Shown: positions 26,082-34,885 of the stretch, in pieces | How the letters are laid out: the number at the start of each line of letters is the position of its first letter | How positions within the stretch are numbered: the stretch's first letter is position 1 | Source: Arthrobacter sp. AZCC_0090 | GTDB lineage: Bacteria > Actinomycetota > Actinomycetes > Actinomycetales > Micrococcaceae | NCBI RefSeq assembly: GCF_014207375.1 | Contig: NZ_JACHEE010000019.1 | Location: 1-62,259 of the forward strand | Direction: 5' to 3' | DNA length: 62,259 nt | Made by a program: the position numbers and the translations under genes | The notes under the pieces: generated by a model | What the model saw: the letters and a program-made list of their open reading frames with translations, nothing else | What the model was told of the DNA's origin: nothing | Databases searched by the model: none

Positions 26082-26485
26082 GGACGGGCATGGGCGCGTT
26101 GTTTCTCTCGGTCGCGATCGTCTGCGAGGTCGCGGCGACAATGATTCTCAGGCTCACGACGGGCGAGACCCCGAGATGGTGGGCGCTGCCCATCGCCGTC
26201 GTCGGATACGTGCTCGCCTTTGCCGCTCTGCAGCGCTGCCTGGACGGCGGATTCCCGCTCGGCATCGCCTACGCCATCTGGGGCGGTGTAGGAGTGATCG
26301 CCGTAGCTGCGCTCAGCTTCCTGCTCTACCGGGAGTCGATGACGCCGGTCCAGATCATTGGAATCGCGCTGGTGATCGTCGGCATCCTGTGCCTGGAACT
26401 GGGGAAAGCACCCGACGCCCACGCCGCGGCCTCGCCCGCCGCCGCGGAACTCAGGGAGGGACTGGAACCGTCAGCCGGTCGTTGA
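26078..26485 (+). CDS. Small multidrug resistance (SMR/EmrE) transporter
   Basis: 135 residues with four membrane helices. The first carries the proton- and drug-binding glutamate (VAIVCEVAATMILR); the third carries the family motif around PLGIAYAIWGGVGV. Helix 4 ends near residue 110, followed by an Ala/Pro/Glu-rich tail of about 25 residues, longer than usual. It would exchange protons for lipophilic cations as an antiparallel dimer. Placed last in the long operon, it may export a toxic intermediate. ATG 26078 overlaps the stub stop; ATG 26090 is an alternative. Confidence 0.88.
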   Translation: MRTGMGALFLSVAIVCEVAATMILRLTTGETPRWWALPIAVVGYVLAFAALQRCLDGGFPLGIAYAIWGGVGVIAVAALSFLLYRESMTPVQIIGIALVIVGILCLELGKAPDAHAAASPAAAELREGLEPSAGR

Positions 26486-26605
26486 CGGCTGTCAGCGATC
26501 TGCGCGCAGCAGGACCCCCTCATGCGCTCGACGATGCGCTCCTGGTCCGCCCGGCTGCGCTCGCTCTTGGTTGGGGCTCCTGCCGAAGTACGGCCGGTTG
26601 CCGGC

Positions 26606-27289
26606 TCATTCGTCATAGCGGGAGTCTACGGCCGGCCCCGCGCGCCGCGGTTGAGTTGAGCGCGCGGCATCCAGCGCCCCCTGGGCCGCCTCTGCCGCGG
26701 CGTACTTAGCGACGTTCGAGGCCTCGCCTGCGGGTTGCCCGTTGTCGTGCAGCCAGGCGGCCCTGCGGGTCATGAGAGTGGCGGGCTCCGTCTGGATGTG
26801 AGCTTTGGCGAGCGGGCGGGAGAGATGCCCTGATGGGAGCCGGTGGGGGCGTCCCAGACCTGTCGTTCGTTCGCGTAACGCACCGCCTTTCCGAGGACGT
26901 GACGGGCGATGCCCAGGCACAGGGATGCTCCGGCCCCCCGCCGGTCTTCGCCACAACGAGCACGGTTGCGGCTTCGTCCGCGCCGGAGATGTAGTACTTT
27001 CCGCCCTACAGTACCCACCCGTCGTCGTCTCGTCGCGCCGTCGTGGTGATGCCCCGGGTGTTGGATCTCTTCGCAGACGATCTGGAGCTCGACCATTCCC
27101 GCACCGCCCCCGCCGTACTCCTCGGGGATATTCACCCCGATGAAGCCATACTGGCCGAGGGCGTCCCAAACCTCGACGCAGGGCTGGTTGGAGAACGCGT
27201 GCTCCACGTAACAGCCACCGCCGCAACCGGAAACGATGTCGGTGACGTGGCTGCGCAGCTCGCGCATCTCGTCGGTCGGAAAAATCCAC
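26606..27289 (-). pseudogene. Decayed acyl-CoA dehydrogenase gene
   Basis: Reading leftward from 27289, pieces of one acyl-CoA dehydrogenase appear in different frames: MRELRSHVTDIVSG, then VWDALGQYGFIGVNIPEEYGG (N-terminal domain), scrambled middle, RQVWDAPTGSHQG and in another frame RPLAKAHIQTEPATLMTRRA and GEASNVAKYAAAEAA (C-terminal helices). The usual 380-400 residues have shrunk to about 228 codons, so there is an internal deletion as well as frameshifts. An AtuD-like dehydrogenase of cluster 1 may have been lost here. Confidence 0.8.
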
Positions 27290-27310
27290 GATACCTCCTA
27301 AGTGGTGATT

Positions 27311-27323
27311 GTGAATTCACTTG
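27311..27323. promoter_or_regulatory. Palindromic TetR-type operator candidate
   Basis: GTGAATTCAC (27311-27320) is a perfect 10-bp palindrome followed by TTG, giving the half-site ATTCACTTG also found (as ATTCACTTA) at 13847 and 15201. It sits between the decayed dehydrogenase and the hydrolase gene. Confidence 0.4.
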
Positions 27324-27391
27324 AGTGGCTCGGGCAAGAAGAGGCCCCATCGTGTTCTGTCCCAAAAACACCAAGTTCTGTAGCAAAAACG

Positions 27392-27420
27392 TTGACATCT
27401 CGACAAACCATGGCCACGAT
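27392..27420 (+). promoter_or_regulatory. Promoter for a probably leaderless hydrolase transcript
   Basis: TTGACA (27392-27397), a 17-base spacer and CACGAT (27415-27420). The ATG at 27427 lies where transcription would start, and no ribosome binding site precedes it, so the mRNA is probably leaderless. The -35 is perfect; the -10 is weak. Confidence 0.5.
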
Positions 27421-27426
27421 GGACGC

Positions 27427-28296
27427 ATGAGTTATGATGAATCTTCATTCACATCTACCCGAGATGCGTTGAAGGTCGCGACCTATCGCTGGATGAGCGA
27501 TGCGCCACGTGTCGTCGTGCAGATCGCGCACGGGGTCGCGGAGTACGCGACCCGCTACGACCGCCTTGCGAACGCCCTCACCGCAGCGGGCTTCGAAGTG
27601 TACGCGAACGACCACCGCGGTCACGGGTCCTCCGTCGGCGGCGACGTCTCCCTCGGCTCCTTCGGCGAGGCGGGGTGGAGTGCGCTGGTCGCCGACGTCG
27701 TCACCCTCGGCGAGTCCATCGCGGCACAGCATCCGGGCCTTCCAGTCTTCCTGCTCGGCCACTCGATGGGATCCTTCGCATCGCAGGAGCTGATCCTGGA
27801 CCGCTCGGATCTGTACGCCGGGGTGGTGCTCACCGGATCGACGTCACTCGATGCCCTCGCGGCCGGCCTCGCAGAAGCAGGCGACCTCGGCAATGATTTG
27901 ACCTTCCTCAACACGGGCTTCGAGGGCGACACCGGATACGAGTGGCTCTCCCGAGACGAGGCGGAGGTCGCGGCCTACGTCGCCGACCCGCGCTGCGGGT
28001 TCGACTTGGCGCCGGACACCATCCCGCAGCTCTTCGGCACGGCCCCGAGGCTGGCCGATCCGGAGCAGCTCGCCGGGATCCGGTCGGATCTGCCTGTGCT
28101 CATCGTGTCCGGAGACACAGACCCGCTCGGCAGCGGCGGTCAGCTCGTCGAGCTGCTGGGCGCGCGCTATCGGGACGCCGGAATCACCGACGTGACCGTT
28201 CGCCTGTTCCCTGAGGCGCGCCATGAGGTGTTCAACGAGACCAACCGTGACGAGATCACCGCCGACGTGGTCACCTGGCTGAAGCGGCACGTGTGA
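27427..28296 (+). CDS. Alpha/beta hydrolase, monoacylglycerol-lipase type
   Basis: 289 residues of the serine-aminopeptidase/Hydrolase_4 group: the oxyanion strand IAHGVAEYATRYD, NDHRGHGSS, nucleophile serine in GHSMGSFAS, aspartate in SGDTDPLGS and histidine in PEARHEVFNE. It should hydrolyse an ester or thioester in the cytoplasm, perhaps releasing the acid that the clustered ligase activates. Its stop overlaps the SDR start (GTGA). An in-frame extension upstream covers the promoter and is not used. Confidence 0.88.
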   Translation: MSYDESSFTSTRDALKVATYRWMSDAPRVVVQIAHGVAEYATRYDRLANALTAAGFEVYANDHRGHGSSVGGDVSLGSFGEAGWSALVADVVTLGESIAAQHPGLPVFLLGHSMGSFASQELILDRSDLYAGVVLTGSTSLDALAAGLAEAGDLGNDLTFLNTGFEGDTGYEWLSRDEAEVAAYVADPRCGFDLAPDTIPQLFGTAPRLADPEQLAGIRSDLPVLIVSGDTDPLGSGGQLVELLGARYRDAGITDVTVRLFPEARHEVFNETNRDEITADVVTWLKRHV

Positions 28297-29201
28297 CTTA
28301 CGTCTCGCCGTTCGCACCGGATGCACTCGCCGGGCGGAGCATTCTCATCACGGGAGGCGGCTCCGGTCTCGGCCTCGGGATGGCCCGCGCATTCGTCGCA
28401 CACGGCGCGCGTGTGCATCTCTGGGGTCGTCGCCCTGCAGTGCTGCAGGCGGCGGTCGACGAGCTCAACCGGGAACGTGCCGACGCGGCTCGCTTCGACG
28501 CCATCGACATCCGCGAGGACGTCGCTGTAGACGAGACGGTGGGGCGCATCTGGTCCGAGCATGGTCCGCTCACGAGTCTGGTCAACAATGCGGCAGGCAA
28601 CTTCATCGCGCCGACCGAGTCGATCAGCATGAAGGCGTTCGACGCGGTGACCGGCACGGTCATGCGTGGCTCTTTCGCCACGAGTCTAGCTGTCGGGCGG
28701 AGGTGGATCGAGGAGGGCCGGGGTGGCGCGATACTTTCCACCCTGACGAGCTGGGTGTGGACGGGGTCGGCTTTCGTTGTGCCATCCGCCATGGCGAAGG
28801 CGGCCGTCAACGCCATGACCCTCTCCCTGGCGGTGGAGTGGGCAGGCCACGGCATCCGGGTCAACGCTCTGGCACCGGGTCCGATCCGGACGGACTTCGC
28901 CTGGGAGGCGCTCAGTCCGACCGCCGCCGCCTCTGTGGGCGCTACACAGGCAGATGGAGTGCCGCAAGGCAGGCTGGGCACTTCTGAGGAACTCGCCGCG
29001 CTCGCCGTCTTCCTGTTGTCCGATGCCTGCGACTACCTCACCGGTGAGACGATCGCCGTCGACGGTGGTCAGCGACTGGCGGGCCCAGCGACCTTCGCGG
29101 GCCTATCCAGACTGAGCGCAGAGGACTGGGCCGAGGCGAGGGAGCGGTCGCTTGCGGCCACCGCGGAGAGCAAGGCGCAGCGCGCGGAAGGGCTCGGATG
29201 A
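28293..29201 (+). CDS. SDR oxidoreductase, 2,4-dienoyl-CoA reductase-like
   Basis: 302 residues, GTG start. Rossmann motif ITGGGSGLGLGMARAF, cofactor-side NNAAGNF, then PSAMAKAAVNAM where ordinary SDR enzymes have Y-x-x-x-K: the lysine is kept but the tyrosine position is changed, as in the 2,4-dienoyl-CoA reductase group. GPIRTDFAWEALSP and the C-terminal DGGQRL fit that group. Such an enzyme removes double bonds of unsaturated acyl-CoA with NADPH. The gene is coupled to the hydrolase. AtuB and AtuG of Pseudomonas are also SDR proteins. Confidence 0.82.
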   Translation: MTYVSPFAPDALAGRSILITGGGSGLGLGMARAFVAHGARVHLWGRRPAVLQAAVDELNRERADAARFDAIDIREDVAVDETVGRIWSEHGPLTSLVNNAAGNFIAPTESISMKAFDAVTGTVMRGSFATSLAVGRRWIEEGRGGAILSTLTSWVWTGSAFVVPSAMAKAAVNAMTLSLAVEWAGHGIRVNALAPGPIRTDFAWEALSPTAAASVGATQADGVPQGRLGTSEELAALAVFLLSDACDYLTGETIAVDGGQRLAGPATFAGLSRLSAEDWAEARERSLAATAESKAQRAEGLG

Positions 29202-29349
29202 GCACGGACGCGTCCCCGGACGACGAACCCGTGCAGTCGCCGACACCGTCCTAGGCTTCCTGGACGGGCGATGGCCCGCAGGCAGTCAGCACTGACTTGA
29301 TAATTCAGAGGTCGGCTCGACCGACCATCGTCTCGAAGAGGAGAACGAA

Positions 29350-30894
29350 ATGTATCCCGGAGCCCACGCCGCCCTGACCCCGAACAAGCCCGCGTTCATC
29401 TTGGTCGAAAGCGGTGAGACACTCACCTACCAACAACTGGAGGATCGCTCCGCACGTCTGGCGCAGGTGCTCTTCGCCGCCGGCCTGCGGCCGGGCGATA
29501 CGGTCGCCATGCTCGCGCACAACTCGCCGCTGTACTACGAGGTGTACTGGGCCGCGATGCGCAGCGGGCTCTACATGACGCCCGTCAACGCGCAGCTCTC
29601 CTCCACCGAGATCGCCTACATCGTGAACGATTGCGACGCGAAGGCATTCGTCGTGGCCGCGGACTTCGCCGCAGTCATCGCCGAGGTCCTTCCGCTGATC
29701 CAAGTACCGCTACTGCTCGCCTCCGGTGGCGCGATCGACGGTTTCGACGACTTCGAAGAGGCCCTCGCCGCAGCACCCGAAGGCCCGCTCGATCACGAGC
29801 CTCGTGGACGCGAGATGGTCTACTCCTCAGGCACGACCGGTCTTCCCAAGGGCGTGCAGGCGCCGCGGCCGCCGTATCTCGCCAGCGAAGGCTCCGACCC
29901 GCTGCTCGGCGTCTTCGGGCCGATGTTCGGCTGGGACTCGGATTCGATCTACCTCAACCCTGCGCCTCTGTATCACGGCGCACCGCTGCGTTTCGGAGGC
30001 ATGATCCACTCCGTCGGCGGCACGGTCGTCTCGCTGCGCAAGTTCGACGCGGAGACGGCGTTGCAGACGATCGAGAGGTACGCCGTCACGCACAGCCAAT
30101 GGGTGCCGACGATGTTCGTGCGACTTCTGAAGCTGCCGGCCGAGGTCCGTGCGAAGTACGATCTGTCCTCGCACCGGGTCGCGGTGCACGCCGCGGCGCC
30201 CTGCGCCGTGGAGGTCAAAGCAGGCATCATCGAGTGGTGGGGGCCGATCCTGTTCGAGTATTATTCCTCGACCGAGGCCATCGGCATCACCTTCACCGAC
30301 TCCGCGACCTGGGCCGCTCATCCCGGCACCGTGGGCAAGGCCGGGCTGGGAATCCTGCACATCTGCGACGACGAGGGCAACGAGCTCGATGCCTTCGAGG
30401 ACGGAATCGTCTACTTCGAACGCGACGTCATGCCCTTCGCCTATCACAACGCCCCGGACAAGACGCGAGCCGCGCAGCATCCGGCACACGAGAACTGGTC
30501 CACGGTCGGCGATATTGGCCATGTCGACGACGAAGGCTTCCTTTTCCTCACCGACAGGGTGTCCTTCATGATCATCGCGGGTGGCGTGAACATCTACCCG
30601 CAGGAGGTGGAGAACGCCCTCGCGCTGCACGACGCCGTATTCGACGTCGCCGTCATCGGGGTGCCGGATGCGGAGATGGGACAGCGCGTGCACGGCGTCG
30701 TGCAGCTGGAGCCTGACCATGCGGCATCTCCCGAGCTGGAGCGGGAACTGATCGAGTTCCTGCGCGCAAGAATCGCCCACTACAAAGTGCCCCAGAGAAT
30801 CGATTTCTGGGACACGCTTCCTCGTAACGCCATGGGCAAGATGCTCAAACGGGAGGTCCTGGCCACCTACATCAAGCGCACGGTAGCTGAATGA
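29350..30894 (+). CDS. AMP-forming acyl-CoA ligase
   Basis: 514 residues. P-loop YSSGTTGLPKGV (about 157-168), A5 EYYSSTEAIG, A7-A8 GDIGHVDDEGFLFLTDR and IAGGVNIYPQEVE, and the C-terminal RNAMGKMLKRE with the adenylation lysine. It activates a carboxylic acid to acyl-CoA. AGAGGAGAACGAA precedes ATG 29350. A 148-base gap with no clear gene separates it from the SDR. Its last codon overlaps the next, decayed gene (ATGA). It differs clearly from the ligase at 6715, so two acids may be activated. Confidence 0.9.
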   Translation: MYPGAHAALTPNKPAFILVESGETLTYQQLEDRSARLAQVLFAAGLRPGDTVAMLAHNSPLYYEVYWAAMRSGLYMTPVNAQLSSTEIAYIVNDCDAKAFVVAADFAAVIAEVLPLIQVPLLLASGGAIDGFDDFEEALAAAPEGPLDHEPRGREMVYSSGTTGLPKGVQAPRPPYLASEGSDPLLGVFGPMFGWDSDSIYLNPAPLYHGAPLRFGGMIHSVGGTVVSLRKFDAETALQTIERYAVTHSQWVPTMFVRLLKLPAEVRAKYDLSSHRVAVHAAAPCAVEVKAGIIEWWGPILFEYYSSTEAIGITFTDSATWAAHPGTVGKAGLGILHICDDEGNELDAFEDGIVYFERDVMPFAYHNAPDKTRAAQHPAHENWSTVGDIGHVDDEGFLFLTDRVSFMIIAGGVNIYPQEVENALALHDAVFDVAVIGVPDAEMGQRVHGVVQLEPDHAASPELERELIEFLRARIAHYKVPQRIDFWDTLPRNAMGKMLKREVLATYIKRTVAE

Positions 30895-31289
30895 CATCCA
30901 ACATCCATGCGGATGCGCGCGGCCGGCTCGGGGTCATCACCCTCGATCGCCCGCATGGGCCGAAGACCCTCAATCACAGCATGATCACGGCAACGGCCGA
31001 CTCGTTCGCGGTCGGCCTGTCCGAGTCCCATGTGCCCAGCACGGCGCTGCCCGAACCCGCGGCGGCGCTGGAGAGCGAGCAGTCGGAGGTCGCGTTCGCC
31101 GCCGATACTGTGCCCGAGTTGCTCGCAGATATGGGTGCCGCGAATGCGGACGGCATAACCGACTCGATCGCGCAGAAGTCGCCCATCGCGGCGGGGGTCA
31201 CCCTCGAATCGCGGCGCCGAGCCCGAGACCTGGCCGCTCCCGAACACGACCTCATCCAGGAGTACCTGACGTTCCCGGCGTCGACATGA
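30891..31289 (+). pseudogene. Internally deleted 3-hydroxyisobutyryl-CoA hydrolase-like gene
   Basis: 132 residues instead of about 350. The first 30 match the N-terminus of this crotonase subgroup (GRLGVITLDRP, TLNHSMI) and the last 85 match its C-terminus (VPELLADMGAANADG, KSPIAAGVTLESRRRARDL, HDLIQEY). The whole catalytic core is missing but the frame is kept and the ATGA overlaps on both sides survive, so it still couples translation of the ligase and the next gene. Confidence 0.75.
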
Positions 31290-32008
31290 TCGATATATCC
31301 GAGCAGGACGGCGTTGCGACCGTCCGCATCAGCCACGGCAAGGTCAATGCGCTGGATCTCGAGCTGGCCCGAGGTCTGCGCGACGCGTTCGAGTCGTTCT
31401 CGTCGTATCGCGCCGTGGTCCTCACCGGCAACGGACGCGCCTTCTCCGCAGGCGCCGATCTGCGGCGTCTGCTCGACGAGGGCGAGCCGTATGCGGTTGA
31501 GTTCCTCACCGCGCTCGAAGAGCTGTACACCACCGCCTTCGCCTGTCCGATGCCTGTCGTCGCCGCCATCGAGGGGCATGCGATCGCCGGCGGTTGCGTG
31601 CTCGCAGCCACCGCCGACGTCCGCCTCATGTCGGGTGGAACGATCGGGCTGCCGGAGCTGGTCGTCGGGGTTCCGTTCCCGACCGTGACAGTGGAGATCA
31701 TGAGGCATGTCCTCGGGCACCGGCTCGCCTCCGTCGTCTACGGCGCCAAAGCATACGCGCCGGACGACGCGCTGCGCGCAGGCCTCATTGACGAGGTGGT
31801 CGCTGCGGAGGTGCTTCTCGCCTCGGCGCGAGAACGCGCCGAGGCCCTCGCTGCATCGCCGCCATCGACGTTCACCCGTGTGAAGGGGAGCCTGCGCGCA
31901 CCTGCCGCTGAACGTATCGGCGCCGCGCGCGGCGAGGGCGCGCTGATGGCGAGATTGTGGACTCTCCCCGAGGTCAGCGCGGCCCTGTCGCGCGTGCTGG
32001 CCCGCTGA
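31286..32008 (+). CDS. Enoyl-CoA hydratase/isomerase family protein
   Basis: 240 residues. AFSAGADLRRLL and EGHAIAGGCVLAATADV supply the oxyanion hole; GLPELVVGVPFP carries the first catalytic glutamate position, while the second is not obvious. The C-terminus is short. It may act as hydratase, isomerase or hydrolase. Last gene of the operon 27427-32008. After it, about 290 bases carry no recognisable gene and separate cluster 1 from the prp remnants. Confidence 0.85.
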   Translation: MIDISEQDGVATVRISHGKVNALDLELARGLRDAFESFSSYRAVVLTGNGRAFSAGADLRRLLDEGEPYAVEFLTALEELYTTAFACPMPVVAAIEGHAIAGGCVLAATADVRLMSGGTIGLPELVVGVPFPTVTVEIMRHVLGHRLASVVYGAKAYAPDDALRAGLIDEVVAAEVLLASARERAEALAASPPSTFTRVKGSLRAPAAERIGAARGEGALMARLWTLPEVSAALSRVLAR

Positions 32009-32298
32009 TCGCCAAGTGCTTGGATGCGGCCGTCTGTGGGAGATCTTGAAGCAACCATCATCAGACTGAGCCGTAGTAATCTGCCGTACTTCCGGGTGAT
32101 CGGCAGAACCACTCGTCGACTGTCGGGAGCCTGATTTCCTGATTTATGACCCACGCGTGCGTAGTCCTTCGAGCAAATGTCACCTGCCACAATGGCCTGC
32201 CCTGCTGGGATCAGGCCACGAGACGCGTGTGGCACGCCAGTCACCGAGGCTGCAAGGACGCTTCGGGGCCTTGTCTGAGGTTGATGCAGGCGTGGGGG

Positions 32299-33205
32299 TT
32301 AGCGGGCGCCAGGGATTTGGAGGTTGAAAACGCCCGCATCGAAGTGGTTGTAGGCCTCGTAGTCCACGAGGTCGTATAGACGGGTGCGGGTAAGCATCGC
32401 CGGGACCCGGACCTCTTGGGTGCCCAACTTCTTGATGGTCTCGAGGGTTGATTCTGCTGCGCCCATAGCAATGCGGAGCAGGGTGACGGGGTAGATCACC
32501 ATGTTCACGCCGACGCGCTGGAGCTGTTCGGTGGTGAAGAGATCGCTTTTGCCGAACTCGGTCATGTTGGCCAGGATCGGCACGTCCACGGCTTCGCGGA
32601 TGGCTTGGAACTCGGACAGGTCCTTCATGGCTTCGGGGAAGATGGCGTCGGCGCCGGCGTCGACGAGTGCCCGGGCGCGTTCCTGGGCTGCCTGGATGCC
32701 GTCGACGGCGCGGATGTCGGTGCGGGCCATGATGAGGAAGTTCGCATCGCGCCGGGCGTCGGCTGCGGCGCGGATGCGTTTGGCTGCGGTGTCGGTGTCG
32801 ACGACGTTCTTGCCGTCCAGGTGCCCGCAGCGCTTGGGGTTGAATTGGTCCTCGATGTGGCAGCCGGCGAGTCCGGCGTTTTCGAGTTCCTGGATGGTGC
32901 GGGCGACGTTCATGGGTTCGCCGAAGCCGGTGTCTGCGTCCACGAGGCAGGGGAGTTCGGTCATGCGGGCGATCTGCCCGGCCCGGGTCGCGACCTCCGT
33001 CAGCGTGGTGAGGCCGATGTCGGGCAGGCCGAGGTCGTTGGCGAGGACGGCGCCGGAGATGTAGACCCCGGGGAAGCCCTTCTCTTCGATGAGGCGTGCC
33101 GAGAGCGGGTTGAACGCGCCCGGGAAACTGGGCGATGGTCCCGGAGTTCAACAGTTCCCGGAGCTTCAGCCGTTTCTGCTCCGGGGTGGTGGTGGAGTAG
33201 AGCAT
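32299..33205 (-). pseudogene. prpB: Methylisocitrate lyase gene with one-base frameshift
   Basis: The reading starts LYSTTTPEQKRLKLRELL and GTIAQFPG, then jumps frame and resumes as the barrel: LVDADTGFGEPMNV, the catalytic NPKRCGHLDGK, NFLIMARTD, and ends FNLQIPGAR. The span is 907 bases, exactly 302 codons plus one, and the extra base sits in the G run of CCCGGGCGCG (near 33118-33124). PrpB splits 2-methylisocitrate into succinate and pyruvate in propionate use. Either a true mutation or a sequencing slip. The start abuts the prpD remnant stop. No prpC follows. Confidence 0.88.
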
Positions 33206-33661
33206 CTAGAACAGCCCTTTCGGTGCGTTGCTGAGGTCGATGACGCCCGGGGCGGCGGCAATGTTCAGCTGGTCCAGCTCGCCCGGTCCCAGTTCGGGGA
33301 GGCGCTCGACGGCGGCGAGGTCGCCGGGGTGGGAGTAGTCCGCGGTCAGGCACGTGGCGTGGTAGTCGAGTTCGCGGACGGCGACGCCGTCGGCCCAGGC
33401 GGCCCACTCGGGGGAGCCCCTGCCGATGGTGGTCGGCACGCGGGTCAAGGACTGCGCCCGGGCAGTGATGATCGGGGTCCGGTTCAATGACGCGACAGCA
33501 ACGGAGGCATTGTCGATCACGCGGTTGATGATCATCTCCGCAACCAGGGGAGTCACTTCGACGGGGTCGGCGGCGACCGTGGCAATCTTGTGCGCCAACT
33601 GCTCCTCACGGTCAAGGTTCTCTTCGCTCTTGTAGACGGGCGCCGTATGAATGGCCGTCAT
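33206..33661 (-). pseudogene. prpD: 2-Methylcitrate dehydratase gene, large in-frame deletion
   Basis: 151 residues against about 500 for PrpD. Residues 1-112 match the N-terminal domain (LDREEQLAHKIATVAADP, INRVIDNASVAVASLNR, PEWAAWADGVAVRELDYH, DYSHPGD). Residues 113-151 read like the extreme C-terminus (ELGPGELDQLNIAAAPGVI). Some 350 codons between are gone, in frame, so the product cannot be active. Together with prpB this is the scar of a propionate operon at the junction of the two catabolic islands. Confidence 0.8.
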
Positions 33662-33749
33662 TTTGTATCCCCTTTCCGGAGACTTGAAAGGTTAGTCAGT
33701 GGTTCTTTTCTTGCAGCCACTGTTCGACTGGGGTATCGCAGGCTTTTGT

Positions 33750-34733
33750 TCAGGTGGACTGCATATCCGAAACTTTGTCAAAAGCTTGCATGGCACTGTA
33801 GATATCTGCGCTTCCATAGTTCCTCGCCAGATGCTGCGCGACCTGGTGAAGCGCCGAGAACAGGTGAATGCCTCCGAGAGCCGACCAACCGCGAGACCAT
33901 CTCACTCGCTGTGCTACCTCCCACACCGAGGCCGTCGTGTTCGATGCTGCCGCCACCTCTCGTCCTCGACGCAGGTGGTGTGTGCGGATCGCTTCCGTCC
34001 GCTCTGGGAGATCGGCGATGGGCGGACCGTGTCCCGGCAGGCCAAGACGCACATTCTCAGCATCCAGCGCGCTGAGAGCGCGGAGATAATCGACCATGGG
34101 ATTGCGCTCCGAGATGCCACCCAATCCGACGCCCGGGTTCTCTTCCGGCAGCACATGGTCGCCTACAAATGCGATGGAATGTTCACGGTCGATCACGCAC
34201 ATGTGGCCGGGCGTGTGCCCGGGGGTGGCGAGGGCGATGAGGGTCCGACCGGCGATTCCGAGATCTTCGCCGTCGCGGAGCGGCATGATGTCAACGGATG
34301 ATCCCTGGGGGATCCGCGAGGAGCTCACAGAGATCAGCTCAGCGAGCCGGTCGGAGGGGACTCCCCAGCCGCGCAAGAGTCGCTCGGGGTCCTTGCCGCC
34401 GTAGCTACGGCCCAGTGTCATCAGCTTGAGATCGGCTTCGTGGACGCGGATCACCCCACCCGAGGCTCCGCTAATCCGAGCGGCCATGCCGGAGTGATCG
34501 AAGTGACCATGGGTGACAGTCACGCTGGCTACATTCGCGACGCCCGCACCACGGCGTGCCAGAGTCGACTCGAGCCGTGCCCAATTGGCGTCGGTGTCCG
34601 GTCCGCAGTCGATCAGGTGATATTCGTATCGACTGCCTTCGACGAGATACGCGTTCGACGTGCGATTGCTCAAGCCAGGGAAGCCCATCTTTATTACCTC
34701 AGCCGGAAAAGCGTCACTCGATGCAGAACTCAT
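33750..34733 (-). CDS. Metallo-beta-lactamase-fold hydrolase
   Basis: 327 residues from ATG 34733 (GAGGAG ahead). Metal ligands are visible as THGHFDHSG (HxHxDH), PGHTPGH and GDHVLPEENPG, ending in LPGHGPP. The C-terminal 80 residues are helical. Relatives hydrolyse thioesters, lactones or glyoxylated thiols; within a CoA pathway a thioesterase or lactonase role is plausible. It is divergent from the NTF2-like gene at 34886, with an operator-like 19-mer between them. Confidence 0.87.
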   Translation of the reverse strand: MSSASSDAFPAEVIKMGFPGLSNRTSNAYLVEGSRYEYHLIDCGPDTDANWARLESTLARRGAGVANVASVTVTHGHFDHSGMAARISGASGGVIRVHEADLKLMTLGRSYGGKDPERLLRGWGVPSDRLAELISVSSSRIPQGSSVDIMPLRDGEDLGIAGRTLIALATPGHTPGHMCVIDREHSIAFVGDHVLPEENPGVGLGGISERNPMVDYLRALSALDAENVRLGLPGHGPPIADLPERTEAIRTHHLRRGREVAAASNTTASVWEVAQRVRWSRGWSALGGIHLFSALHQVAQHLARNYGSADIYSAMQAFDKVSDMQST

Positions 34734-34817
34734 CAGGGTAATCTCCTCGTTCTGTCGCCCGTGCCACCCAGGCAACTCAGTTGTCCCGCTTCCGTGTGGA
34801 GATAACTCTACCGATAG

Positions 34818-34836
34818 TAGTTAGCTAGGTAAAGTA
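34818..34836. promoter_or_regulatory. Cluster 2 operator site 1
   Basis: TAGTTAGCTAGGTAAAGTA matches TAGTTWRC-N3-GTNNANTA at every fixed position. It lies between the divergent hydrolase and NTF2-like genes. Confidence 0.65.
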
Positions 34837-34885
34837 GTTGTATGATCTGAATCATCTCTCCTTATAATGACGAAAGGATTCTGTG

